Assembly (NCBI RefSeq): GCF_001294645.1
Contig: NZ_CP011868.1
Coordinates: 2,108,001 to 2,172,000, forward strand
Source of the DNA: Pseudonocardia sp. HH130629-09
GTDB taxonomy: Bacteria > Actinomycetota > Actinomycetes > Mycobacteriales > Pseudonocardiaceae
Length of the DNA: 64,000 nt
Reading direction: 5' to 3'
The notes under the pieces were generated by a model. It ran no database searches and was not told where the DNA came from. It was given only the letters and a program-made list of their open reading frames with translations. Below are positions 55,143 through 64,000 of this stretch, one piece after another; position 1 is the stretch's first letter; each line of letters begins with the position of its first letter. Both the position numbers and the translations under genes were made by a program.

Positions 55143-56249
55143 ATGACGTGCCCGTTCACCGCCCGTACCCGCTCGCTGTCCGATCCGGACCCCGCGCCGG
55201 CCGGAGGTCCGGTCGTGCCCACGACGCTCCCCGGCGGGCCCGCTGTGTGGGTGGTCACCGAGGAGGTGCTCGCCCGCCGGGTCCTCACCGACCCGCGGTT
55301 CGCCAAGGACCCCGCGCTCGCCCCGCCCGGCGTCACCGACCTCGAACCCCCGGCTGCCGAGCGGCTGTCGCTCACCACCGCCGACGGTGCCGGGCACGCC
55401 CGGCTGCGCCGCGCGCACGTCCCGCTGCTGTCGGCCCGCGCGCTCGCTCCGTACGCCGGACGGATCCGGTCCCTCGCCGCTGGCCTGCTCGACGGCCTCG
55501 GCCCCGGCGAGGTCGACCTCACCGAGGACGTCACCATCCGGTACCCGCTGGCCGTCGTGCTCGAGGTCGTCGGTGCCCCGCCGGGGCTCCTCGACGACGC
55601 CGTCGACGCCTGCCGCGCGATGTGGAGCCCCGCCCCGGCCGTGGCCGGCGCCGCGTTCGGAAGGCTGCAGGCGATCGGCACGGCCGCGGTCACCGACGGG
55701 ACCGGCGACGGTGTCGCGGCCGGCCTGCGTGCGGCCCTGCCCGACCTCGACGACGCCCAGGTCGGCTACCTCGTGTTCGGCCTGGTGTTCGGCGGTCAGC
55801 TCACCACCGACGCCGCGCTCGGCTACGTCGTCGCCCACGCCCTGGACTCCGGGCTCGCCGGCCGCACCGCCGACGAGCTCGACGCGCTGGTCACCGAGGT
55901 GCTGCGGGTCCACCCGCCCGCACCCTTCTCGCTGTGGCGCTTCGCCCGCACCGCCGTCGACCTCGCGGGACAGGCGCTGCCCGCCGGGGCTCCGGTGCTC
56001 GTCGACATCCGGGGGATCGACGCCCGCCCGACCCAGGGACATCCGCTGACGTTCGGGCACGGCCCGCACTTCTGCGCCGGTGCGCACCTGGCCCGGCTGG
56101 AGCTGCGCACGATGCTGGAGGTGCTGCGCGACGACTTCCCCGACGCCCGGCCCGCCGTTCCGGCCACCCACCTCGTCGAGGTGCACCCTGGCGGGTCCGG
56201 CGGACCGCGGCTCGCCGCGTTACGGGTGCACCTGCGTCCTGCCCGGTGA
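55143..56249 (+). CDS. Cytochrome P450
   Basis: 368 residues, shorter than the usual 400-420. The heme motif F-G-H-G-P-H-F-C-A-G-A-H-L-A-R-L-E has ligand Cys311. The ExxR motif is T-E-V-L-R-V-H-P, and the I-helix is G-G-Q-L-T-T-D-A with its T-T pair. The N-terminus M-T-C-P-F is typical of soluble actinobacterial P450s. ATG 55143. It sits 38 bp after the antiporter and 40 bp before the ABC permease; whether it is part of either unit is unclear. Confidence 0.92.
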   Translation: MTCPFTARTRSLSDPDPAPAGGPVVPTTLPGGPAVWVVTEEVLARRVLTDPRFAKDPALAPPGVTDLEPPAAERLSLTTADGAGHARLRRAHVPLLSARALAPYAGRIRSLAAGLLDGLGPGEVDLTEDVTIRYPLAVVLEVVGAPPGLLDDAVDACRAMWSPAPAVAGAAFGRLQAIGTAAVTDGTGDGVAAGLRAALPDLDDAQVGYLVFGLVFGGQLTTDAALGYVVAHALDSGLAGRTADELDALVTEVLRVHPPAPFSLWRFARTAVDLAGQALPAGAPVLVDIRGIDARPTQGHPLTFGHGPHFCAGAHLARLELRTMLEVLRDDFPDARPAVPATHLVEVHPGGSGGPRLAALRVHLRPAR

Positions 56250-56289
56250 TCTTCCCCGCAGCCACCGAGCTGCCGCCACATGATGAACT

Positions 56290-57320
56290 GTGCAGGTGTG
56301 GGAACGACGGTCGGTGGGCGCCGCGACGGTGACGGTGGCCCTGGCGGCGCTGCTGGCGGTCGCGCTCCTGGGCTCGCTCGCCTTCGGCGCCGAGGTCCTC
56401 CCGGTCGCGAGGGTCGTCGACGCGGTGCTGCAGGACCGGCCCGGCCCGGTCTCGACGATCGTGTGGGACCTGCGGATGCCGCGCTCGCTGCTCGCCGCGA
56501 TCGTCGGTGCGGGCCTCGCGCTCGCCGGCACCGGGGTGCAGACCCTGGTGCGCAACCCGCTCGCCGACCCCTACCTGCTCGGGGTCTCCTCCGGCGCGAG
56601 CGTCGGCGCCACGGCCGTCATCACCACCGGGGTGCTGGGTGCGCTCGGCACCTGGGCGCTGTTCACCGGGGCGTTGCTCGGCGCCCTCGTGGCCGGGGTA
56701 CTGGTCGGGGCGATCGCCGTCGCACAGGGCGGGATCACCCCGATCCGGCTGATCCTCACCGGCACCGTGCTCGGCTCGGCGTTCTCGGCGACGGCGAGCT
56801 TCCTCGTGTTCCGCGCCGGCGACCCGGCCGCCGCCCAGTCCGTGCTGTTCTGGCTGCTGGGGAGCCTGTCCGGGGCGCAGTGGGACCGGGTCGCGGTGCC
56901 CGCGGTGACCGTCGGGCTGGTGCTCGTCCTGTTCCTGGCCTCCAGCGGCTGGCTCGACGCACTGAACGCCGGACCCGACACCGCGGCGGCGCTCGGCGTG
57001 CCGGTCACCGCCGCCCGGGCGGCGCTGTTCGCGGTCTGCGCGACCGCGGTCGGGGTGCTGGTCGCGGTGTCGGGCGCGGTGGGCTTCGTCGGGCTGGTCG
57101 TGCCGCACCTGGCCCGGCTGCTCGTCGGCTCCCGGCACCGGGTGCTGGTCCCGGTGTCCGCGCTGGCCGGGGCGCTGTTCCTGGTCGTCGTCGACGTCGC
57201 GGCCCGGATCGCGGTGCGGCCCACCGAGATGCCGCTGAGCGTGGTCACCGGGCTGATCGGCGCCCCGGTGTTCCTGGTCCTGATGGGGCGCCGCCGCTAC
57301 CGGACCGCCGGGAGCACGGC

Positions 57321-57324
<4 letters not shown>
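56290..57324 (+). CDS. FecCD-family ABC permease (siderophore/cobalamin type)
   Basis: 344 residues with about ten membrane helices. D-L-R-M-P-R-S-L-L-A-A-I-V-G-A-G-L-A-L-A-G, R-N-P-L-A-D-P-Y-L-L-G-V-S-S-G-A-S, and F-V-G-L-V-V-P-H-L-A-R-L-L-V-G are the family signatures. One permease gene means a homodimer. GTG 56290 (or GTG 56296) is the start. The ATPase overlaps by 4 bp. Confidence 0.92.
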
Positions 57325-58084
<760 letters not shown>

Positions 58085-58088
<4 letters not shown>

Positions 58089-59143
58089 CGCTCCTACCCG
58101 CCCGTCCACTGCGGCTGTCCGCCGTCCTCGCCGCGGGGGTGGTCGCCCTCGCCGCCTGCTCGGCCCCGGCTCCGCCCGCCGCCGATGCCCCGGCCGGCAC
58201 GGTCACCGTGACGAACTGCGGGGCCCCGGCGTCGTTCCCGTCCCCGGCGCAGCGCATGTTCGTCAACGACGGCAACATGATCTCGATGGTCCTGGCGCTC
58301 GGCGCCCAGGACCGGGTCGCCGCGGTGTCGAGCATGCAGCGCGACGCCGAGACGCTGCGCCGCCACTTCGGCGCCGCCGTCGACGGCCTGGCCCAGGCGG
58401 CACCGCAGTACCCGACCCTGGAGACGGTCCTGGCCCGCGACCCCGACGTGATGGTCGCCGGCTGGAACTACGGCTACAGCGAGGAGAAGAACCTCACCCC
58501 GGACCGGCTGCGCGAGCAGGGCATCGCCCCGTACATGCTGACCGAGTCCTGCCGTCAGGCCGACGGGCAACGCGCCCGCGGCATCGTCGACCCCTGGACG
58601 GCGCTGCGCGAGGACCTGCACAACCTCGGCACGATCACCGGGCACACCTCCGACGCCGACCGCGTCGTCGCCGACCTCGACGACCGGCTCGCCACGCTGG
58701 GGAGGGCACCGAAGGCCGCGACCCCGCCGACGGTGTTCCTGTTCGACAACGGCACCGAGTCGCCGTACTCCAGCGGCCGCTTCGGCGCCCCGCAGGCGAT
58801 CATGGAAGCGGCCGGGGCGCGCAACGCGCTGTCCGACGTCGACGACACCTGGACCCAGGTCTCGTGGGAGCGGGTCGCGACGGCGCAGCCCGCCGCGTTC
58901 CTGTTCGTCGACTACCCGCCGCAGACCTTCGCCGAGAAGGTCGCGGTGCTCAAGAGCCGCCCCGACACCCGCGACCTGCCCGCGGTCCGGGAGAACCGGT
59001 TCCTGAACCTGCCCTACGCCCTGTGGACCTCGGGCCCGCTCAACGTCGACGCCGCCGAGCAGGTGCGGGCGGCGCTGGAGCGCTGGAGCCTGGTGCCCGC
59101 CTCCGGCCTGACCCCGGAGTCCGACGACGTTCCCCGCAGCTGA
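58085..59143 (+). CDS. Metal-chelate or cobalamin binding lipoprotein of the FecCD importer
   Basis: 352 residues. A signal sequence with lipobox L-A-A-C is followed by a type III binding-protein fold. Its substrate face includes N-D-G-N-M-I-S-M-V-L-A-L-G-A and P-D-V-M-V-A-G-W-N-Y-G-Y-S-E-E-K-N-L. Two extra Cys (T-V-T-N-C-G-A-P and L-T-E-S-C-R) are likely disulfide partners. The ligand is not clear; siderophore, heme or cobalamin are possible. GTG 58085. Confidence 0.88.
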
Positions 59144-59149
59144 GTGCGC

Positions 59150-59184
59150 AGGTCCCGTGGGTGCCGCGCGGCCCCCCGGGACCT
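59150..59184. terminator. Hairpin terminator between convergent ABC and SDR genes
   Basis: AGGTCCCG...CGGGACCT arms pair over 8 bp at the ends of 59150-59184, with further GGG/CCC pairing inside. The hairpin lies 7 bp past the binding-protein stop and 25 bp before the SDR stop, so it may serve both strands. Confidence 0.55.
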
Positions 59185-59208
59185 CCGCCCCGATCCTGGC
59201 CGGTCGGG

Positions 59209-59970
59209 TCAGGTGATCGTCATGCCGCCGTCGACGGCCCAGGTCTGGCCGGTGACGTAGCCGCCCGCACCGGAGGCGAGGAACAGCACGGCCGCCGTCA
59301 GCTCCTCCGGGTCGCCGACGCGTCCCATGGGGATCCGCTCGGCCATCCTCTCCAGGTAGCCGTCCTGGTACTGGTCGGTCATCTCGGAGGCGAAGAACCC
59401 GGGTGCGATCGCGTTGACCCGGATGCCCCTGCGGGTGGCCCACTGCTGGGCCAGGTCGCGGGTCAGGCCGACGATCGCGGCCTTCGACGCCGAGTACGCC
59501 GCCTGCGGCAGCAACGCCGTGGTCAGGCCCAGCACCGAGGAGATGTTGACGATGCTGGACCCGGCGCCCATGTGCGGCGCGCAGGCCTGCGCCATCCAGT
59601 AGGAGCCGTTGAGGTTCACGTCGATGACCGAGGTGAACTGGTCGGGGGTCTCCTTCAGGGCCGGGACGGCGGTGCCGATCCCGGCGTTGTTGACCAGCAC
59701 GTCGAGCCGACCGAACTCGTCCACCGCCGCCCGGGCGAGTGCCCGGCAGTCCTCGGGCCTGGTGACGTCGGTGGCGACGGCGACCGCGCGCCGCCCGGTC
59801 GCCTCCACCATGGCCACGGTGTCGGAGAGCCGCTCGGTCCGGCGGGCGCCGAGGACGAGGTCGGCGCCCGCCTCGGCGAGGCCCGTCGCGAAGGCCACGC
59901 CGAGGCCGGACGACGCACCGGTGACGACGGCGACTCGGCCGTCCATTCGGAACCGCTCCATCACGCTCAC
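59209..59970 (-). CDS. Short-chain dehydrogenase/reductase
   Basis: 253 residues, classical SDR: T-G-A-S-S-G-L-G (NAD(P) loop), N-N-A-G-I-G, catalytic S-S and Y-S-A-S-K, and P-G-F-F-A-S-E-M. The final V-D-G-G-M-T-I is normal for FabG-like enzymes. The substrate is unknown. It lies between the two iron-type binding protein genes but shows no functional tie to them. Confidence 0.92.
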   Translation of the reverse strand: MSVMERFRMDGRVAVVTGASSGLGVAFATGLAEAGADLVLGARRTERLSDTVAMVEATGRRAVAVATDVTRPEDCRALARAAVDEFGRLDVLVNNAGIGTAVPALKETPDQFTSVIDVNLNGSYWMAQACAPHMGAGSSIVNISSVLGLTTALLPQAAYSASKAAIVGLTRDLAQQWATRRGIRVNAIAPGFFASEMTDQYQDGYLERMAERIPMGRVGDPEELTAAVLFLASGAGGYVTGQTWAVDGGMTIT

Positions 59971-59989
59971 GCCCGGACCCTAACCCGGA

Positions 59990-60975
59990 TCAGTCGCGCA
60001 GCCGGTCGGCGAGCTGGGGGACGAGCCGCTCGAGGGTGAACGGGGCGGACAGCACGCTGTTGTAGGTCATGCCCGCCCGCACGTCGGCATCCGGGATGAT
60101 CATGTCGCCACGGGCGACGACCGGGACCTGGGCGAGGACCGGGTCGGTGTCGACCTGGCGGCGGGCCGGTCCCTCGTCGGCCAGCACGACCAGCGCGTCG
60201 CCGTCGAGCAGCCCGGCCTGCTCGGACGCGAGCTCGACGTAGAAGCTGCTGCCGTCGTCGAGCGCGGCGACCCGCTCGGGGAGGACGAAACCGAGACCGG
60301 ACATGAACTGTCCGCGCGCGTCGGCCGGGGTGAAGGCGCCGTACCTGCCGTCGAAGGGCAGCACCGCGGGGGCGGTCGCGCCGCGGAACTCCGGGTGCGC
60401 GGCGACGGCGTCGGCGAACGCCGCGTCGGCGGTCCGGACGAGCTCCTCGCCGCGCTCCCGCTCGCCGAGTGCGGCGGCGACGGTGCGGGCCTGGTCGCTG
60501 CGGGGCACGCCGTAGGCGATGGTGCCGGCCGGACGGGCGACCACCGGGGCGATCGCGGACAGCCGGTCGTAGGTGGCCTCGTCGATGCCCGAGGTGACGG
60601 CGATGATCACGTCCGGGGCGAGCGCGGCGAGCCGCTCCAGGCTCGGGGAGGTGTCGGGCTCGGACAGCAGCTGGGGCGGGTTGCCGCGCACCAGGTCGCG
60701 GCCCCACGGGCCCACCCCATTGGTGTCCTGGAACACCGGGTAGGACGTGGTGGCCAGCGGGGTCACTCCCAACGCGAGGACCGGGTCGATGTCGGTCACC
60801 CCAGGGTGACGACCCGCTCCGGCCGGGCCGGGATCTCCGTGCTGCCGTAGACGTGGTCGATGCGGACCGGGAACGTCCCGCCGGACCCGGACGGCGCGGC
60901 GGCCGGGCCGGGGTCGGAGGCGCAGGCGCTGAGCAGTCCCGCGAGAGCGAGCACGACGATCGTCCGACGGAGCAC
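59990..60975 (-). pseudogene. Iron-siderophore binding lipoprotein gene with a one-base frameshift
   Basis: From GTG 60975 one frame gives a lipoprotein start (V-L-R-R-T-I-V-V-L-A-L-A-G-L-L-S-A-C), then P-A-R-P-E-R-V-V-T-L-G, and stops at TGA 60796-60798. The next frame continues exactly where it should, V-T-D-I-D-P-V-L-A-L-G-V, and runs intact to 59990. Adding one C to the C-run at 60799-60802 (a G-run on the coding strand) restores a protein of about 328 residues of the FepB type. An IdeR-like box lies just upstream. As written, only a signal-less fragment from GTG 60799 could be made. Confidence 0.87.
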
Positions 60976-60989
60976 CCCCGGACCATAGT

Positions 60990-61008
60990 CCAGGCTCGCC
61001 TAACCTGG
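60990..61008. promoter_or_regulatory. IdeR/DtxR-like iron box
   Basis: The 19-bp site CCAGGCTCGCCTAACCTGG matches the known consensus TTAGGTTAGSCTAACCTAA at 13 of 19 positions, with a near-perfect right half (GCCTAACCT). It is 15 bp upstream of the start of the siderophore-binding protein gene, where repression by iron-loaded IdeR would be expected. Confidence 0.72.
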
Positions 61009-61080
61009 AATGCCCGGTTCGTCGCGGGCCGCGCGTTCGCACCGGCCGTCGGTTCCGGGCACCGGTGCGAACGCGCCGGG

Positions 61081-61839
61081 TCAGCCGCGCGGGCGGCGCT
61101 TGCGGGCCACCACGGCCCGGTAGAGCAGCGGGTCGCGGCTGGTCGCGAGCCGGTGCCGGTAGACGGTCGCGCCCAGCTCCTCCAGCTCGCCGGAGGCGAG
61201 CATCGAGGAGATGAGCCCGGCGAACCCGGAGGTGTCGCCGTCGTTCAGGAAGTCGTCGCGCAGGGTGATCGCGACGAATCCGTCGTCGGCGACCATCTCG
61301 AAGGCGGCGCGGAACGCCGCGGGCGGGATGTCACCGAAGCCGAGCGCGGCGACGCAGGTCAGGGCGTCGAAACCGCCCGCGGAGATGGTCTCGGTGGTCT
61401 CGTCGTCGAGGGCGATGAGGTCGACGACGTGGTAGTCGTCGTAGACCCCGGGGCGGTCGCGTTCGGCGGCGTCGCGGGCCTCGGGGAGGATGTCGATCCC
61501 CACGACCTTCCCGACGCCGCGGGCGCGCAGCTCCTCGGCGACGATGCCGTTGCCGGCGCCGACGTCGAGGACGCGCAGCCCGGACGGGTCGACACCGACG
61601 GCGTCGAGCTGCTCGGCCAGGGCGCCCGCGACCACGGCCGGGGACTGGCACTGCAGGATGTCGTAGAAGAGCTTCTCGTAGAGGCCGGGGATCTTGAACA
61701 GCTCGTCGTAGTCGTGGAAGCGGTACTCGGTCCACCCGTGTCCGAGGTCGATGACGCAGTACTCCGCGTCCTGCTCGAACGAGGTCGTGGGCTCCGGCAG
61801 AGCAAGCCGGTAGGTCGGTTCGGAACGCTCGACGGCCAT
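61081..61839 (-). CDS. Class I SAM-dependent methyltransferase
   Basis: 252 residues from ATG 61839 (AGGAAGG upstream). The SAM motif I V-L-D-V-G-A-G-N-G-I-V is at about residue 90, and V-V-G-I-D-I-L-P-E-A is the acidic loop. A helical N-terminal segment (Y-D-E-L-F-K-I-P-G-L-Y-E-K-L-F-Y-D) is specific to this group. The acceptor is unknown. It diverges from the FabG-like gene; a TAGCGT box at 61872-61877 on the minus strand is a likely -10. Confidence 0.87.
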   Translation of the reverse strand: MAVERSEPTYRLALPEPTTSFEQDAEYCVIDLGHGWTEYRFHDYDELFKIPGLYEKLFYDILQCQSPAVVAGALAEQLDAVGVDPSGLRVLDVGAGNGIVAEELRARGVGKVVGIDILPEARDAAERDRPGVYDDYHVVDLIALDDETTETISAGGFDALTCVAALGFGDIPPAAFRAAFEMVADDGFVAITLRDDFLNDGDTSGFAGLISSMLASGELEELGATVYRHRLATSRDPLLYRAVVARKRRPRG

Positions 61840-61887
61840 GAACACCTTCCTGGTCGGGAACGGACACCTCGACGCTAGTGCACCCGC

Positions 61888-61905
61888 CACCCCCGTCCGG
61901 GGGTG
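61888..61905. repeat. Perfect small hairpin in the divergent promoter region
   Basis: CACCCCC (61888-61894) and GGGGGTG (61899-61905) are perfect arms with a 4-nt loop in the 166-bp region between the methyltransferase and FabG-like starts. It may be a regulator site; nothing else clear is seen in that region besides the FabG ribosome-binding site. Confidence 0.4.
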
Positions 61906-62005
61906 AGCGATGTCGCACGGGCCGTTCCGCGGCCCGGCGGCGGGTGGTGACACGATCGGCTGCGGGATGACACCCGGAGATCACCGTCGATCAGCGAGGA
62001 GAGAC

Positions 62006-62764
62006 ATGACCCAGCAGCAGAGGACCGCGATCGTCACCGGTGGGGCGCGCGGCATCGGGGCCGCCACCGCGATCCGGCTCGCCGCCGACGGACACAAGGT
62101 CGCGGTGCTGGACCTGGAGGAGTCGGCCGCGAAGGCGACCGTCGAGGCCATCGAGTCCGCGGGCGGGACCGCGGCCGCGTTCGGTGCGAACGTCGCCGAC
62201 GAGCAGGCCGTCGCCGCCGCCGTCGACGCGGTCACCGAGCGCCTCGGCGCACCCACCGTGCTGATCAACAACGCCGGCATCACCAAGGACAACCTGCTGT
62301 TCAAGATGACCGTGGACGACTGGGACGCGGTCATGGGTGTGCACCTGCGCGGTGCGTTCCTGATGACCCGCGCGGTGCAGAAGCACATGGTCGACGCCGC
62401 CTGGGGGCGGGTCGTGAACCTGTCCTCGACCTCGGCGCTGGGCAACCGCGGCCAGGCGAACTACTCCGCGGCGAAGGCCGGCATGCAGGGCTTCACCAAG
62501 ACCCTGGCGATCGAGCTCGGCAAGTTCGGCGTCACCGCGAACTGCATCGCCCCCGGCTTCATCGCCTCGGAGATGACCAAGGCGACCGCCGAGCGGATCG
62601 GCGTGGACTGGGAGGACTTCAAGGCCGCCCGGGCCAAGGAGATCCCGGTGCAGCGCCCCGGCGCGCCCGAGGACATCGCCCAGACCGTGTCGTTCTTCGT
62701 CGACGAGCGGTCGTCGTTCGTGAGCGGCCAGGTCATCTACGTGGCCGGCGGCCCGAAGGCCTGA
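62006..62764 (+). CDS. FabG-like 3-oxoacyl reductase (SDR)
   Basis: 252 residues. T-G-G-A-R-G-I-G (cofactor loop), N-N-A-G-I-T-K-D, catalytic L-S-S-T-S and Y-S-A-A-K, A-P-G-F-I-A-S-E-M and the final Y-V-A-G-G-P are FabG-type. L-L-F-K-M-T-V-D-D-W is common in actinobacterial FabG paralogues acting on acyl-CoA. GAGGAGAG precedes ATG 62006. It is a single gene closed by a strong terminator. Confidence 0.92.
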   Translation: MTQQQRTAIVTGGARGIGAATAIRLAADGHKVAVLDLEESAAKATVEAIESAGGTAAAFGANVADEQAVAAAVDAVTERLGAPTVLINNAGITKDNLLFKMTVDDWDAVMGVHLRGAFLMTRAVQKHMVDAAWGRVVNLSSTSALGNRGQANYSAAKAGMQGFTKTLAIELGKFGVTANCIAPGFIASEMTKATAERIGVDWEDFKAARAKEIPVQRPGAPEDIAQTVSFFVDERSSFVSGQVIYVAGGPKA

Positions 62765-62772
62765 CCCGCGCC

Positions 62773-62816
62773 GCACGACGGGCCGGCACCGCGGAGGCGG
62801 TGCCGGCCCGTCGTGC
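62773..62816. terminator. Strong bidirectional terminator hairpin
   Basis: Arms 62773-62792 and 62797-62816 are perfectly complementary over 20 bp around a GGAG loop. It is 8 bp after the fabG-like stop and 12 bp before the convergent hydrolase stop, an ideal place to end both. The absence of a T-run is normal for actinobacteria. Confidence 0.85.
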
Positions 62817-62828
62817 GCTCCGGAGTGG

Positions 62829-64000
62829 TCAGGAGGTGCTGGTCATGGGCGCGATCGCCCAGCCGGGGATGTCCTCCTGGCCGGAGACCGGCACCGGGTC
62901 GGCGGAGAAGTTGACCAGCAGCACCGAGCCGTCGGCGGCGCGGAAGCCGCCCAGCGAGGAGCCGTCGGTCGCCCGGCCCAGCTCCACGGTGCCCTCACGC
63001 AGCTTCGGCACGAGCCAGCGCCACGCATCGGTCAGCGGGGTCGCCTGGCCGCCGTTCTCCTCGGTCGCGGGGGTCCACAGCGAGGAGTACTCGAGCGATT
63101 CGGCGCCCTCCGGGCCCCACAGCAGCGAGCCCTGGGTGCCGGACCGGGCCATCGCCTGCAGGGCCGCGATCGTCGAGACGGCGCTGGCGGGGGAGGCGTA
63201 GCCGGCCTGGGCGTCGGCGGGGACGTTCGCGTAGAACTCCGCCCACCAGATCGGCAGCTGGGTGCGTTCCTGGATCCAGCGGTCGATCACGGAGAACTTC
63301 TCCGCGCCGACGTCGACCGGGGAGATCGCGTCCTGCTGGCCACGGTTGGTGGTGGAGCCGTCGACGACGATGAAGTCCGCGCCGACGTTGTTGGCCAGCC
63401 AGTAGTCGAGGACGTCGAGCGGCCGCTGGTCGAGCGCACCCCAGGGGCCGCGGATGTCCGAGGCGTCTCCGGAGTCGACCGGGACGCTGCTCATGATGAC
63501 GTACGGGCCGCCGACCTGGACGTCGGGCCGGACCTCCTTCACCGCGCGGTACACCTCGTTGTACATCGCGGTGTAGCCCTCGTAGTCCCAGCGGTTCTCG
63601 GCCTGGTTGTAGAAGCCCTTGAGCTCGTTCCAGACCAGGACGCGGTCGACCTGCGGGTAGCGCTGGACGGCCTCGCGGGCGAGGTTGGCGAAGTCGGCGA
63701 AGTGCTCGGGCAGCGGCGCCTTCTCCAGCCGGTCCCAGCGGGTGGCGCCGCTGTCGCGCGGGGCGCCCTTCATCCAGTCCGGGGAGCAGCACAGCGTCAG
63801 CATCGCCTTGCCGCCGGTCTCCTCGGTCAGCTGCATCCGGCGGTCCAGCGAGCCCCAGTCGTACTCACCGGGCCGGGGCTCGGGGTTCAGCGTGCCGAAG
63901 CCCATGAGGTGGTGGTTCTGGTACTCCTCGCCGAGGCTGGACAGGATGTCCACCCCGCGCTGGCGGGCCTGCGCCGGCTCGGTGTCGTCGAGGCTGTCCT
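62829..64000 (-). CDS. Glycoside hydrolase, GH39/beta-xylosidase-like clan A (5' end outside window)
   Basis: At least 390 residues; the frame is still open at 64000. The TIM-barrel acid/base Glu is in V-L-V-W-N-E-L-K-G-F, and the probable nucleophile is in L-P-I-W-W-A-E-F-Y-A-N. Barrel strands M-L-T-L-C-C-S-P-D-W-M and V-Q-V-G-G-P-Y-V-I-M are typical. The C-terminus is a beta-sandwich (G-G-F-R-A-A-D-G-S-V-L-L-V-N-F). It probably cleaves a plant or cell-surface glycan outside the cell, but the signal peptide would lie beyond the window. Confidence 0.8.
   Translation of the reverse strand, partial: DSLDDTEPAQARQRGVDILSSLGEEYQNHHLMGFGTLNPEPRPGEYDWGSLDRRMQLTEETGGKAMLTLCCSPDWMKGAPRDSGATRWDRLEKAPLPEHFADFANLAREAVQRYPQVDRVLVWNELKGFYNQAENRWDYEGYTAMYNEVYRAVKEVRPDVQVGGPYVIMSSVPVDSGDASDIRGPWGALDQRPLDVLDYWLANNVGADFIVVDGSTTNRGQQDAISPVDVGAEKFSVIDRWIQERTQLPIWWAEFYANVPADAQAGYASPASAVSTIAALQAMARSGTQGSLLWGPEGAESLEYSSLWTPATEENGGQATPLTDAWRWLVPKLREGTVELGRATDGSSLGGFRAADGSVLLVNFSADPVPVSGQEDIPGWAIAPMTSTS

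Overview
The window is very GC-rich, with GTG starts and overlapping ATGA/GTGA gene junctions throughout. It carries mycothiol-type DinB, F420/deazaflavin-type (DDN) and LLM-class oxidoreductase genes, polyphosphate glucokinase, an IdeR/DtxR-like iron box and many TetR/MarR/ROK regulators. This fits a free-living actinobacterium, plausibly a Pseudonocardiales member; the genus is inference. About 62 protein genes or gene remnants fill almost all of the window. I saw no rRNA, tRNA, CRISPR array, transposase or phage gene.

Layout. 1-6.2 kb: end of a release-factor-like gene, an SRPBCC protein, an OhrR-like regulator, then a MarR regulator with its operator, an MFS exporter gene broken by a 478-bp tandem duplication, and two fluoride-channel genes (crcB pair); a LysR and a DinB gene follow on the other strand. 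6.2-12.6 kb: a BisC/TorA-like molybdoenzyme and a sugar porter run into each other at a rearrangement junction near 8463 that removed both 3' ends; then a frameshifted DUF4188 gene, a CaiB-type CoA-transferase, a membrane protein and a YchJ-like protein. 12.7-16.4 kb: cobalamin operon (BluB-CobT fusion, cobL, cobM). 16.5-25.7 kb: central sugar metabolism (zwf, galK, ROK repressor, edd, eda) and nhaA. 25.7-32.7 kb: two small paralogous CxxC proteins, a SbcCD/YhaON-like nuclease-ATPase pair, an aldose epimerase and a nitroreductase.

32.7-41.1 kb is one compact minus-strand operon of eight genes. An XRE-TetR double-DNA-binding regulator heads three enzymes matching the L-carnitine to glycine-betaine route (BKACE cleavage enzyme, carnitine dehydrogenase, thioesterase). 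A complete peptide/opine-type ABC importer follows. A mannitol-dehydrogenase-family gene diverges from it across a perfect palindrome. 42.8-48.6 kb: RibD/DHFR-like protein, TetR, ppgK, pgm, a signal-less BtuF-like protein and an AbrB-type membrane protein. 48.7-55.1 kb: acyl-CoA ligase, LLM and DDN oxidoreductases, coiled-coil protein, PEBP, Na+/H+ antiporter. 55.1-61 kb: P450, a FecCD-type ABC importer, an SDR, and an iron-siderophore binding lipoprotein gene that is frameshifted but keeps an IdeR-like box. 61-64 kb: methyltransferase, FabG-like reductase, a strong bidirectional terminator and a glycoside hydrolase cut by the window edge.

Four genes are visibly broken (MFS exporter, sugar porter, DUF4188, siderophore-binding protein), each by a different lesion. 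Three are small enough to be either real mutations or assembly errors, so checking against raw reads comes first.
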